DNA from: Hsuehochloa calcarea
Lineage: Eukaryota; Streptophyta; Magnoliopsida; Poales; Poaceae
Length of the DNA: 64,000 bases
Assembly (NCBI GenBank): GCA_036346395.1
Contig: CM070604.1
Location: 6,805,904 to 6,869,903 of the forward strand
Direction: 5' to 3'
Positions 23,344 through 35,326 of this stretch are shown here, one piece after another. How positions within the stretch are numbered: the stretch's first letter is position 1; the number at the start of each line of letters is the position of its first letter. Below the pieces are notes generated by a model. That model did no database searches. It was given only the letters and a program-made list of their open reading frames with translations, and was not told where the DNA came from. The translations under genes and the position numbers were made by a program.

Positions 23344-23406
23344 TCCCCTCGGCGTAAGGCTTTAGGGTTTTATGCCTCCTACTTTCCATTTTAATCTTCT
23401 AAGAGA

Positions 23407-26292
23407 ATGAACTCCTCCGACCTCTTTTGCCTTCAACCTTCCATGACCCCCTTTATTTCTTTGATCCAATACCTAACTATGTCGAACTTGATTACCAACT
23501 GGTCGGTTTCTGTTCTGAGTGGAAAGAAGCTTGAAGCCTTGGAGAAGATTGGGATGCTTTCATATAAGAGTTTGATTTCTTGGAGATCGACGGTTGGAGA
23601 GCACTCTCCGAGCGGCGAAGATGGGGAAATCCTTGTTTTTCTCATATATATCGAATGTGGTTTCAGGCTTTCGGTTTATTCATTCCTCCCCATAATCTTG
23701 GAGCATTATGGAATTGAATTGGTGAACCTTTCCCCCAATGCGAGTGCTAAACTTAGCGTCTTCGTCTACCTCTGTGAAGTGTACTTGGGAATTCCCACAA
23801 CTTGGAGCTCTTCAAGTACTTCTACAGGATGACGAAGTCGGGGAAGACGATGGGGACGCCTTGGGAATACAACTTGTGCCTACACGAAGGAAAAGCTAAT
23901 GAGTGCATCTGTATGTACTCAATGTCTTTGTAGTCATCACGGAAAAACAACTGGTTCTACATGACGATTACCCAAAAGGATAGTCTCTACTATACTGGTA
24001 AGAAGGCGGTCGAAAACCCATAATGGAGCTCCTCTGTGAAGAAGGAAGGAAAGGTGGGGAGATAGGTTGAAGCCATCCAACACCTTAGTATCAGAAGTTT
24101 AACTTCTTGGCACGTAGTAAGACATTTATCTATGCGTCGTATTAGCTCCCTGAAATCCCGAGCACATTCAATGCTATGGTATATTGGTCGTGACGACGCG
24201 ACCAAAGATTCTAAGGAGTGTAAGTCCTAAAAGATTCCAACCAGTTTGTTTACCTTGGCTTATTACTTTTGTAACCCTATAGTCTCTTGTTCATTCTTGC
24301 AGCCTTTCTCCTAACGAGGTTAGAATCCAGATCAGAATGGTATGCGTCGGGGAGCCCAATGAGAAGGCTAATTTCCCCTAGATTTTAGCGATTGTTTCTG
24401 CAATAGAGAGAGTGCTTAAGGTAAAGATATCAACCATCTTTCACCATTTATGTATTTTCCGATCGGATCACCGTAAATCCTCTTTGATGTGTAATCGGTC
24501 GGATTGAAGATCAATGAGGCCACGGAGAGTTGTGAACCGATTAATACTCCGACTGCTCCTACGACTACCCGAGATGGTGATCTTACAAAGGTAGGTAACC
24601 GAACATAAATGTATATTCTAGGTGAAGAATTTCCGTCTCTTAACTAACTTTGATTGTTAATTAGGTGGTTGTTGTGGACCCTCAAGTGGTTGCTTACGAT
24701 CCGTTAGTTGCTACTGAAGCAACCGCTCTGGAGATCGACGAGACCACACAATCCGAACCTATGGTCAGGGATTTTATTCTCGACCAACTGGTCGAGGATA
24801 TTGCTTCCGACCTCTTATCGATGGATGTGAGGGGTCTAACCAACCATACCGATTTGGAATTGGTGAAGCCAATTGTAAAGAAAATAAAAGCGAGCACGTC
24901 GGATTTTTCTTCAGCACGCTTCAAATTCAAGACTAAGAAAACAAAGTATGTATACATGAAAAAGAAATCTATGTAAATACTTACCTTTAGTGTTTCTAGA
25001 GTCTTGAGCTTCTTTCCTTCTTTCCTTATAGATCCTCTGGTGTTCTGGTCGCTTCCGACCAATGCATCCCTCAGCAGAAGGCCTCTGAGGAGAAAGAGGT
25101 CGAGCCAGCCCCCGAGCAGGTGACAGAACCAATGCCTGTTCTAGAACTCGTGGCGGCTCCAACCCCACCTACAGAGGTGGTGGTATAGGATTTCCAGCGT
25201 TCCGACCTCTGCTGGAAAGTCTCTTGTTCTTGTTACTTTCCCTTGTCCCTTTTGAGTTTTTGACAATAAAGAACTCGATGAGGCTTGGGGAAGAATATCA
25301 GATCGTCAATCAAAGGCGAGTCCCGATTCCATTTTTGTGGATATAATAACATGGCAATACATGTAAGCTTCCATGACCACTTTTAATAGCCTTTCCTTTA
25401 AACTTTATCAAAAATTCAAAGAGTCTTCTATTTTTGTAGCATTTGGTGGAGAATTTTGTTGTGGTCGGAGGACTGACCTAGCGAATAAAAGTTTTAGAGT
25501 AAAAGAACTCCGAATTAGAAAGTAAGCATCTTTTCATATCTTCTTCTCTCCTTCTTTACCAGTTAGCTCCTTCTCTGTTGATTAACTTCTCTCTTTATCA
25601 TATTTGATAGATTCGAAAAAGCTTAAAAAAAGGGGTTGTAGCAAAAGAAACCATAATAACCAAGCTTAAAGAAGAATGTCAAAACAAAGACCGGTCTATC
25701 GAATATCTGATGACCAGGCACAAAGAAGTCCTTGAGACTTTCGAGAAGAAGGTTGAAGGTAACCGGTCGTAAACTTGATCAGTGTACTATCATTAATTAT
25801 ATGTATTTATTTTTGGTCTACTCGTGCAGAGCAAACTCAAGTATTGAAGAAAACATAAAAAACTTGTAAGTTTGAGTGCGGCAAGGAAGCAGCTTTTGGG
25901 CATAATCTTGAAGAGAAAGTCAAGGCCCTCGACAAGATGCTCTTCGATACGGTATCGGGAACACAACTGCCCAACTTAGGAGATCCCATGGAGAAGATCA
26001 ACTTCCTTGGCCAACAACTCAAAGATCTCAAAATTTTGCTTAAAACTACTCAGGAGAACCATGCACAGACTTTATTTGAAGCGGTCAAGAATGGAGTCAG
26101 TTTTGCTTTGGAAAGCTAACAGCTTCCGACCCCAACATAAATCTCCAAACTGTTGAGGAAGACTTCAACTGCTTAGGAGATTATGCAACTAAACTTTTTG
26201 AGGAAATGACACCTCTCAAAAATAAGGTTGCAGAAGAAATAGAGATTGGATCTCCGACACGCAACGATCAGTCTGGTGATCCTAAAGAGTAG
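23407..26292 (+). pseudogene. Antisense ORF of a Tat-lineage Gypsy ('putative gypsy type transposon', Transposase_28-like), intron-containing, decayed
   Basis: The first exon frame (23407-23832) carries GEDGEILVFLIYIECGFRLS, followed by HYGIELVNLSPNASAKLSVF and VYLCEVYLGIP, the pattern of the plant family annotated as 'putative gypsy type transposon' (PF04195-like). A frame change near 23800 is followed by LELFKYFYRMTKSGK in the next frame. Further exon-like parts with GT/AG borders lie at 24665-24950 and 25031-25188. A coiled-coil-like, Lys/Glu-rich part is at 25610-26290, ending at a TAG (26292). Such opposite-strand ORFs are known in Tat/Retand elements; their function is unknown. A TATA box stands upstream. 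Exon borders are by eye, and at least two frame changes make it non-functional. Confidence 0.75.
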
Positions 26293-27227
26293 ATTATTGT
26301 AATATGAGAAGTATAAATGTAAAAAATTCACCTTTCGTTCATCAAAAAAGTCTTTCGTTTATCCTTTTACTCATAAAGTATTCATATATTTTCTAGCTCC
26401 CGACTGTTTGTATAGTAGAAGATCTTTACTAAAGAAGCAGTAAGCCAAGAATAAGAGTAAAAGTCACGACCACTATTGATAGTATGTGCTGATTATATGA
26501 GCAAAACCGATCATATTAAAACTAGAAAATCAACTGTGGTCGAAACCAGTGTGTGACTTCAACTAGTTGTAGATCTGTTTTCTATAATCGAAATACCAAA
26601 AAATAGATTACATAGTCGGAAGATAAGACTTGCCGTGATGAGAAAGAAAATATGCAAGGATGTATGCAATAAACGATAAGTGGTCTTATTTATATGTAGT
26701 ATCCAAAACTGGTCGTAATGATTGCTGAGAATGGAAGACATGAGAAACACTCTGCGAAATGTGCTCATGCGCAAGTCCGATTGGCAGCGAAGATACTAGG
26801 AAAAGGACCGTCGCTAGAAAGCTCCTTCCAGTGGACAGGACCACGTACGGAGAGGAGAGGCTTCGAAGTGAAGTGAAGAAATGTAGTCTTCGAAATCTTA
26901 AACATGTAAATCACTATATGTAGTTGTTTGTGTTATGCTCTTTGTACTCACATGTTTCTTTAAAAAAAGAGTGTGGCCGCTCATGAGAACCATAGACGTA
27001 ATGATCACGACTAGGACCCTTGTGGCTTTTGACTTAGATGTCGAAGCCAGAGAGCAACATAGATCCTTTTAAAGGATATCAGAGAAAAGTTGGTCTTCTT
27101 CTACCAGTATAAACAACAATAGTAGGCAACCAGAGTATGGGTACAAATATATAAATAATATCACTCATCGAAGAAAATATAGAAATGATAAATTTTTATT
27201 GAAATTTGACATAATGTAAAGATACAA
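26293..27227. other. Spacer between the antisense ORF and integrase
   Basis: No domain seen on either strand. The two convergent transcription units, antisense ORF and pol, would both end in this AT-rich spacer. Confidence 0.6.
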
Positions 27228-28450
27228 TTATACAAAGAACTTACGCAATTTGTCAATATTCCAGGAGTTTTGACAAAATAAGCCCGTCTGACATAGCTAG
27301 TCATACCGAACTAGGTCTGGTGACGTCGACCACGGTGTATGGACTTTCATATTTAGGAGAAAGTTTGTTACAAGTAGCATGGCTCTGAATTTTTCTAAGA
27401 ACCAAATCACCTACAGCTAGGCTACAAGGTTGCACCTTACGACTGTGATATCTTCGCATGGCTTGTTGGTAGAACGTCGATCGTATTAGGGCTTGATTTC
27501 GTCATTCCTCAAGAACATTGATGTCGTCGAGTCGTCGTTCTTCTTGATCGTTTTCGTTGTAACGATGTTAGAGCAAAGCCTATTTTTAGTTCTGGACGAA
27601 GCATGGCTTCAGCACCATAAACAAGAAAAAATAGTGTTTCACTGGTCGCACGACTGGTCGTGGTTCGAACGGCCCATAATACAAAATGAACTTCTTGTAC
27701 TAAAGCTCCTGACCGTTGTGTTAACTGGTCGAATACTCGGCGTTTCACCCCTTGCATTATAATCACATTGGCTCTTTCGACTGCTCCGTTGCTCTGAGGG
27801 TGAGCGATAGAAGCGAAATATAACTTGATGCCTAGATCCTTGCAGAATTCTTGAAAATTTCCACTAGAGAACTGTGCACCGTTATCTATAATTATACGAC
27901 TAGGTACACCAAATCGTGTGATCATATTTTTTTGTGAGAAATCTCTTAGCAGCTTCAGTTGTTATTTTAACAACTAGCTTGGTCTCTATCCATTTGGTAA
28001 ACATGCTCTTGGGAAAAGTCCCAGAATGTCTAGTCTCTAGGTGGCAAAAGGCCAAGAAAGAGGTATTGTTTGCAAAGCTTGTGACGGCTGATGTACTTAT
28101 CGACTATGAAATTAACATTGTACGCACTTCGTCATGAACTCTTTTGCATCATGAAGGGCAGTTGGCCAGTAGTATCATTACCTGAAGGCTTTACCGACCA
28201 ATATTCTATAGAAATGATGTGTTCCACAGACTCCTCCATGAATGTCGGATAGCAACTCAATGTCATCCGTTTGAGATATGCATCTCATCAACACTCCGTG
28301 AGATCCTCATTTATACACGGTACGTTCGATCAGAGTATATGATTTGGTTTTTCGAGCATTACGATCAGCCTCTACATCATCTTCAGGAATAATGTCATAC
28401 TAAAGATAATTGTAGATCGACGTCATCCAATCTCTCCAGGGTCATGCTTG
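27228..28450 (-). pseudogene. Gypsy integrase (broken)
   Basis: The frame 27509-27925 has the rve core: FGVPSRIIIDNGAQFSSGNF and AHPQSNGAVERANVIIMQGV, followed by the Tat-type 'LWAVRTT' segment. The C-terminal end, NSWNIDKLRKFF, is read in another frame just before a stop near 27228. The DNG and the AHPQSNGAVE blocks hold catalytic Asp and Glu. Frameshifts at about 27500 and stops on the N-terminal side show it is dead. Confidence 0.9.
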
Positions 28451-30320
28451 ACAACCTCCTGTGGAGCATCCATGTTCACAAGATCGATTTGTACGACCTC
28501 TATTAGAACATCTATATCCTTGGAATGCTCGACCACCGAGGGTGAATCGAATTGCTCGAGAAAAAATCTAGACGGGACAAGTGACCTCGTGGAGGCCATC
28601 TATGCTAACTGGTATGCCAGAAAATTTTTCTTTCTAGGAATGTGTTGAATCTGGAAATCGAATAAGTGCTTTTTGAGTTTCTGTACTTCCGCTAGATAAG
28701 ATGACATCTTGGTACCCGAATATTGATACTCTTTCCCGACTTGATTCGCTACTAGTTGGGAATCGCCTTTCACTAGTAATCTGCCAATCCTGAGTGCTTT
28801 GCTGCTCAGAGTCCTGCTAGTAAACCTTCGTATTCTGCCACATTGTTTGTTGCAGGAAAGTTTAGCCGAATTACATATTTGATATGTTCTCTAGAAGGAG
28901 ATACTAGGACGACTCCGGCCCCTGAGCCTTGAAGCATCAAGGAATCGTCAAAATACATTGTCCACTCGTCATGGTGTTCATACTCGGGTCCTTGGGTGGG
29001 TTCAGGGTTTGTCCACTCGACAATGAATTATGCTATTGTCTGGGACTTGATTGTTGTTCGTGAGATGAAATGGAGGTCGAACGCCCCAAGCTCAACTGTC
29101 CATTTTGCTATTCGACCTAATGATTCCCTGTTTCTGAGAACTTGACCAAGGGGATATTCGGTTGGAACGACCACCTTGTGATCTTGAAAGTAATGATTTA
29201 GTTTTCTTGAAGACATAAGGAGATCGTAGAACAACTTTTATACATGTGGGTATCTTTCATTTGGTCCATGTAAGACTTCACTTACGTAATACACTGGTCG
29301 TTGGACGTTGTCACGTTCTACGACCAACACACCACAGACGGTCTGTGGCATTGCAGCCACATAAATCGATAATGTTTATCCCGATCTTGGAGAAACTAAG
29401 ATCGGGGTACTCGTAAAAAACTTCTTAAGTTTTTCAAAGGCATCTTATGCTTCCTTAGTCCACTCGAAAGTTCCATGTTTTCGAAGAAGTTTGAAGAAAG
29501 GTAATCCTTTCTCCCCTAACCATGTTACGAAACGACTTAACACTATCATACACTCGGTTAGTTTTTGGAATCCATTCTTTGTGGTCGGAGGGCGCATCTA
29601 GTCGATGACTGATATTTTTGCTGGGTTTCTTCAATACTTTTAGTCAAAACTAAGAATCTAAGAAGCTTTCCCGAAAAAACTCCAAACACACACTTTTCTG
29701 GATTTAACTTAAGGTTATGCCTTCTTAAGTTATTGAAAGTCTCGTGCAGGTCGGAAATATGGTCGCTAGCGTTGATGCTTTTCACGACCAGGTCATCAAC
29801 GTAAGCTTCTAAATTTTGACCAATCTAAGGATTCAAGGTTTTTTTTGCATTAATCTTTGAAAAGTTGCACCAGCATTTTTTAGACCAAATGACATCTTAA
29901 CATAGCAGTAAGTGCCATGTGGAGTGATGAAGAAAGTTTTCTCTTCATCATCTTTACTCATATTAATCTGGTGGTACCCTGAGTACGCATCTAAAAAACT
30001 TAACAATACTCATATTAATCTGGTGGTACCCTGAGTACGCATCTAAAAAACTTAACAACTCGCACCTGGAAATGGAGTCTACAAGCTGATCAGTGCGTGG
30101 AAGGGGAAGGTCATCCTTCGGACAAGCTTTACTAAGATCTGTGAAATAAGTACACATTCGCCATTTTTCATTGTTTTTTCTAACCATTACAGAGTTGGCG
30201 AGCCACTCTGGGTGGTCGACTTCACGAATGAATCCAGCCTTGGGGAGCTTGTCGATCTCTGATCGGATGCAAAACATCTTAGCTTCTGCTTGATCGGTTT
30301 TTTGTCAGGATAGAGAGCTA
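28451..30320 (-). pseudogene. Gypsy reverse transcriptase and RNase H (broken)
   Basis: RT begins near 30300 (EIDKLPKAGFIREVDHPEWL, WRMCTYFTDLSKACPKD, LSFLDAYSGYHQI). The active-site YVDDLVVKS lies at about 29780-29803, with YVDD at 29792-29803, followed by LNPEKCVFGV. RNase H follows at about 28750-29240. The residues YTDLNKACPKD of the family appear here as YFTDLSKACPKD. A 52-bp tandem duplication (29955-30058) falls inside RT and breaks the frame. Several other frame changes are present. Confidence 0.9.
29955..30058. repeat. Two-copy tandem duplication, 52-bp unit, inside RT
   Basis: The unit from tactcatattaatctggtgg to cttaacaa occurs twice back to back (29955 and 30007) without change. 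52 is not a multiple of three, so it shifts the RT frame. Confidence 0.95.
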
Positions 30321-30652
30321 GCATGTGCTCGGTCACCTCCCTAGGGACTCTGGGCATGTCGGACACCTATGAGGCGAATACGTTCTGGTTTTCTCGGAGG
30401 AAGGAGACTAGCGACTCTTCCTATTTGGGGTCGAGTCCTGCCCCGACCAGTACCTTTTGGGCGGACGCATCAGCATTTCTTGAGCCAGATGGTGCGTTGG
30501 TGCCTTCCAGAGGAATGCCTTTGCCGAGTGGTACCTCCTTAGTCTGGTCGGAAGGCTTTGGAGCTATCTTTAGCCTTGAGTGCTTGACCTGCATGGTGGG
30601 CAGATTAGTTTATGTGGTTGGAAGTTCATCGACCAGTTCTAAGGATTTCCGA

Positions 30653-31240
30653 TCACATACATAAGCTATTTTTTGATCTCATCGAACCGTGATGGCTCCC
30701 TTCGGTCCTGGCATTTTCAAACTTTGATAATTGTAGTGCATGGCTATCAGAAATTTTGCTAAAGTCAGACGACCAAGGATTCCATTGTATGCGGTTTCGA
30801 AATCCACCACATAAAATAGAACCTTTTCTGTTCAAAAGTTGTCGAGTGTTCTAAACGTAACCGAGAGGGATAGTTGTCCTATCGGTTTGGCAGTAGAACA
30901 AGAGACTATACCGTGGAAGGCATATTTTATAAGTTTTACCTTAGATTTGGGAATCTGCATCTCATCCAATGCTCATGTAAATAAAATATTCAAAGAACTA
31001 CCTCCATCTATTAAGACTCGATTAACTTTACAACTGTTAATAGTAGGTTCAACTACAATAGGAAACCTACCTGGTCGAGTCAACGGGATGGGGCAGTCTT
31101 CTTTGCTTAAGAAGATTACAGTTTTCGACCACTTGGATGGCTCGACGGTAATCGGAGACTCGGCGAAGTTCACCTCTCGCTCTACGGACTTTAGATGACG
31201 TCTTGACTTGTACGATAAGGATCCACCAAAAATCATATCG
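30653..31240 (-). pseudogene. Gypsy aspartic protease region
   Basis: The frame 30973-31236 contains PIVVEPTINSCKVNRVLIDG followed by GSSLNILF. VLIDGGSSLNIL is the protease active-site loop in Tat-lineage elements, where D-G-G-S replaces the usual D-T/S-G-S. The catalytic Asp is present. The downstream flap region is at 30653-30835. Confidence 0.82.
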
Positions 31241-31388
31241 ATTGTGTGCTGCGGCTCCTAGTACTGCATCTCTTCGTCGTCATATTTGTATTTCTTAGAG
31301 CTTGGTTCTCCGAGTTTTGTTATGGAGGGCAAGGGACCATTATATGAATAGTAATCTTTCAGTTTCTTTTGCGGTCCCGACAGGTGCG

Positions 31389-32800
31389 CAAATCATACCC
31401 TGCTACCTGGTGAAGTGGACACCACTTCTTATTTTTCTAGTAATCGCTGGTTAGAGCCTTAGCCTTGTTCCGACCAGTGAAGTCTCTCTTGCCTTTGGTA
31501 AACTTTTCGGGAATCGCAAGGACTTCCTTGTTATCGGGCTTACGATTCTTCTTATTCTTGAGAGACTTCTTGCTTTTCTTCTCTTGTTTCTCCAGGCCTG
31601 ACTGGGGATTTTTATCCATTCGATCAATAGAACCGCACCATTCGACCACTTCACTAGCGACTGCATACTTGTATGCGATGTCGAAAGTTTGATGGTTGTC
31701 CGTGGAGGATTTATTGCAATATCCTCCGTAAACCGGCAATTCCGTAGTCCTGCTTTAAAAGCCTGAATAACAGAAGATATTGCGATCTCTAGGATAGAAT
31801 TTCGAACCTGACTGAATCTCTTTATATATTGTCGAAGAGTTTCGTTGGTTTTTTGCTTCAACCGATGAAGGTCAACCTCCTTCTCGGGACGATCATACGT
31901 CCCTTGAAAGTTGGCGATCAGAGTATCGCAGAGCTGCTCCCAAGAATAGATAGATCCGACCGGTAGGTTATGCAACCATGAGCGGGCAGACCCTTCAAGG
32001 ACCATGGGCAAGTAATTCTCCATCACATTGTCGTTACCACCAGCAGCTTTGATGGCAGCAGTATAAATTTAAAGAAATTCTAATGGGTTCTGAGTTTCAT
32101 TAAACTTTTATATGTTGGCTGGTCAGAACCTGTCCGGCCAACGAACAACTTGAAGTCCTGCAGAAAATGCTCGGTAGCCCGTAATGGAATCGTGGCACCT
32201 TCTCTGAAAAGGAGCCGGATTGTAATCAGTTGGGGATCGCTTCATCAGTTTTGTATACCTAGGATCTAGTGTCCCAATTCCATCGTGGACATTATGATAA
32301 CGTTTTTGACCACCTGCTTGGTTTAGATGATGTCTGAGATCATCTGAATTAAGTGGTCGTTCCTCTTGATGAGGAGGAGTGGCTATCGTGAAGAGCCATC
32401 TTCCCTCGTGATTTCCTAGTCGGAACCTACCAGGGGGTCTTAGTGTTGATTGGTCCTCTGCTCGACCATGATGTCCCCTACTGAGAGAGGAGTGCTGGGA
32501 TGAAGTTATCGTGTGATTTTGTGAATTCCTTTACTCCCGGTACATTTCCGTATGCCGCATGGTTTGTTGGAGTATCTCCGACACCTAACCTGCAAGTTGA
32601 GCATAACCTAGAGTTCCTACTAAAGCAGGATATGGATTATTTAGAATATCCTGGACTCGTTGCAGGTTTTGCATTGTTACTGAAGGTCGTGGAGGATTCC
32701 CGCTTGCAGTGGGCATTTGATGAGGTGAATTTTTCCTCGACCTTCCGGTGGACCCTGTCTGGCCCCTTACTCGTGGTGAGGTAGGAACAGGTGAATTAAC
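31389..32800 (-). pseudogene. Gypsy gag, C-terminal and core part
   Basis: The frame 31451-32026 has LPMVLEGSARSWLHNLPVGS, then SWEQLCDTLIANFQGTYDRP, then LHRLKQKTNETLRQYIKRFS, the retrotransposon gag core of Tat-lineage elements. A basic tail (31437-31620) follows. The linker to the N-terminal part at 32585-32800 is proline-rich. The three gag pieces at 11135-16792 are relics of the same kind of gene. Confidence 0.88.
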
Positions 32801-32801
32801 T

Positions 32802-33655
32802 TGATGAGGATCTAAAATCCTCATTTGATTATTTATCCGTAATCCTTATTATGGATAATAACGCCATTATATGGTTCTTGAGTATACCTCTTAATGTTCA
32901 TAAGGGAGAAGCTAGAGTCGTAAGATCTTCTACGACTACCTCATGATCATAAGTTCTTATACGATCACCTCATGGTCGTAAGTCCTTCCACGACCAGGTT
33001 AGTTACGACCACCCTATAGTCGTAAATCCTTCTACGACTAACACATGATCGTAAGTTCTTATACGATCACCTCATGGTCGTAAGTCCTTCTACGACTAGA
33101 TCAGCTATGATCACCCCATAGTCGTAACTCCTTCTACGGCCAGGTCAGTTACGACCACCCTATAATCAATCGAGCTTGCAGACAAGTAGGCCCGATTGAG
33201 TAAGGCATCTAAATAGTCAGTATACGCTATTATTCTCTGGAATAACTACATGACTAATCTCTTTGTCCTGGTGATGACTACCTAGCAACGTGTGAACGTT
33301 ACTTCTCCAACAGTAATCTCCAATAATTGTGCCATCATCTGAAGCATTGATGCGCCCTTTGGGCTGGAGAGATTGTCGCCTAAGAACGCTATAAAAGGAA
33401 AGGAGGAATCACCAGACGGCAGAGGGACAAAGGAAAGAGGAGGATCAGGAGCACAAGACTTTGCATTTTCAGTCTTTCTCTTGATCTATAACCAGAATAC
33501 TCAATATAGCCACACAGGAGTAGGGTTGTTATTCTCTCCGGAGAAGGCTCGAACCTGTATAAAAATCTCTGTGTCGTTCTCTTTGTGTGATTTGAGTCTT
33601 AGAGACCCCCCCAATCAAATAATCATTACGTGTGTTCGGTCCTAAAACACCGACA
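32802..33655 (+). mobile_element. Solo LTR (854 bp) inside gag, TSD TAACT
   Basis: It starts TGATGAGGATC and ends AACACCGACA, with TAACT at 32797-32801 and 33656-33660. Taking it out with one TAACT makes the gag frames on the two sides continuous, apart from one stop codon. Its centre (32916-33142) is an array of hairpin units. The right end with a purine/pyrimidine-rich leader and 'gttcggtcctaaaacaccgac' looks like a Gypsy U5. Orientation plus is inferred from that end. No partner LTR in the window. Confidence 0.88.
32916..33142. repeat. Array of seven 22-24-bp near-palindromes
   Basis: Units lie at 32916-32937, 32944-32967, 32974-32995, 33017-33040, 33046-33069, 33076-33097 and 33119-33142. 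Each pairs its two 7-8-bp arms around an aagNNctt centre. Arms change together: agtcgta with tacgact, tgatcgta with tacgatca, ggtcgt with acgacc. Confidence 0.9.
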
Positions 33656-33660
33656 TAACT

Positions 33661-34402
33661 GATGCATGTCCATCAGCTCAGTTGCCTCCAGTAATTGGTG
33701 CTTGAGTGTCCTTACCATTTCCACCAACAAGTGGTGACAAGTTAACCCGTCGAGGATCGTGCATGGCATCCGAATTGGTATCTCTGATTGTGTTAACTTC
33801 GTGGTGCCAGTAGTGATCTTTCGATGAACTCCTGTCGCAAATAAGGGAGAGTCTTCCAGTGCTTCTGCAAGGAGCCGCCATGATGGGGAGCGGTCGAAGA
33901 TTACCGTCTCTAGCGGGCTCTGTGGTGGACTTAGCTGGATCCAGCGGATTGCTGATCGTATACTGAGTTTCACCATGCCCACTTGGCCTACGATCGGTGA
34001 TTACTTCATCGACACCTTTACCAGATGTTGGTTGGCCCCCGGAATACGTAGGAGTTGTTAGCGAATACTAGTCACCCATGACAATATCGAGAGTACATGG
34101 ACTCTCTGATTGTGGTTCTGGGCTTCCGTTGCTGTTTTTGCCAGTTGGGTCAACGGGCTTGTAGAGGCGTTCTGACATTCCGAACGGGTCGGAACGAGCG
34201 GTTCCTCTGAGAGCGCCATTGATGGCGACGGTGTATCCTCATCCATGCGGTCGATTTTGCCAATCTCTACAACTGGAGAGCCGATGGAGGAGGAGGAGGA
34301 TGACATCACATTGTCTTCTATCGCGCGGATGCATGCGTCCATGTCGAGGTCGGAGTAGTCTACCAGGTCGAACCAGTTTTCTTCATCCCAAGTCACTGCC
34401 AT
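33661..34402 (-). pseudogene. Gypsy gag, N-terminal part
   Basis: The frame 34058-34402 starts MAVTWDEENWFDLVDYSDLD, an acidic N-terminus directly after the primer site, with a run of five Ser. The frame 33678-33881 continues in another register with the 'WR.LAEALE' type segment near 33870. The region is less conserved than the gag core. Confidence 0.65.
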
Positions 34403-34503
34403 GTTCGCATGAACGATGATGAGGCAAAGAAAGTGGATGAGTAATGCTTGAGCGAATTAAACTTCAAGAACTAAAAGCCTTCGTCCCCACGGTCGTCGCC
34501 AGC

Positions 34504-35321
34504 TGTCGACGATCGAGTCGTCGATCTTACGAAATAAAATAGAGGAAAATGGCAAAGATTTCTTGGGAGATGATAGGACTGCTCATTATTATTATGAACT
34601 AGATCCTTTACAAGGGGCGCCCTCGACAAGGCATTGGACTAATCCTAATTACACTCAGCGCAGTACTTGCTATGCTAATGCTTAAGATGAAATCCAATCG
34701 TCTATTGGTTTTCCGAATTGGCTTCGATCCCCTTTCCACCGTTCGCGCTCTTCCTTAAATAGTTGATGAAGTGACGGTAGTTAATCCTGGTATAGGCACC
34801 TGTTGGGAGTGTCGCGACTGGTCAAAGCGAGGCGATGATTGATGAAGTATCAACCGTGTGGCTGTTTAATGTCTGTGAGACACTAAACCGTATGGTAGTT
34901 TATCACTAGTGTCATAGGATCATGAAATATCGCATGGTATGGAGCCAATACGACATGTGTTCTATCCATCACATGGTAAAAGATATGCTTAGAGCTGAAT
35001 CAGATGCCAGTTCATTGCTTGTACGAGCAATCATCTAGTCGGGGACTAGGTACAGGACCTCATCCAACCAGTGTACCTATAAGTAACCTCCGGAACCCTA
35101 ACGATCACAGAGACTGTTAGCTTCAGATGTTACGACTCTTACGACCATGGGGGTCGTTAGCCTTAGGGTTTACGACTCTTACGACCACGTGGGTCGTTAG
35201 CATTAGGGTTTACGACTCTTATGACCACGGGGGTCGTTAGTCTTAGAGTTTACGACCACGAAGACATATGGTTTTTTATTAATGTATTTAAAGTAATACA
35301 TAGAGATTTTAATCATCATCA
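34504..35321 (-). repeat. 5' LTR of the Tat-lineage element
   Basis: It runs from TGTCGACGATC to CATCATCA, partner of 22357-23134. 35080-35250 contains the same ~39-bp repeats with gggtcgttag and cttacgacca, here about four copies, so the copy number changed since insertion. Confidence 0.9.
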
Positions 35322-35326
35322 CATTT

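Larger units (their letters stand above)
22357..35321 (-). mobile_element. Complete Tat/Retand-lineage Ty3/Gypsy element (12,965 bp), TSD CATTT
   Basis: The LTRs are 22357-23134 and 34504-35321. CATTT flanks the element at 22352-22356 and 35322-35326. On the minus strand it has gag, protease, RT, RNase H and integrase in Gypsy order. Between pol and the 3' LTR is a plus-strand ORF of the kind known from Tat elements. The polypurine tract lies beside the left LTR and a GC-rich primer-site-like sequence (GCTGGCGACGACCGTGGGGA) beside the right one. The two LTRs differ at many sites (clearly over 10 percent by eye), so the insertion is old. A solo LTR sits in its gag. All minus-strand genes are broken. 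Confidence 0.92.

Noticed and set aside
23407..23832. A host gene captured by the Gypsy
   Set aside because: The protein pattern is the known opposite-strand ORF of Tat-lineage elements, so capture from the host is not needed.
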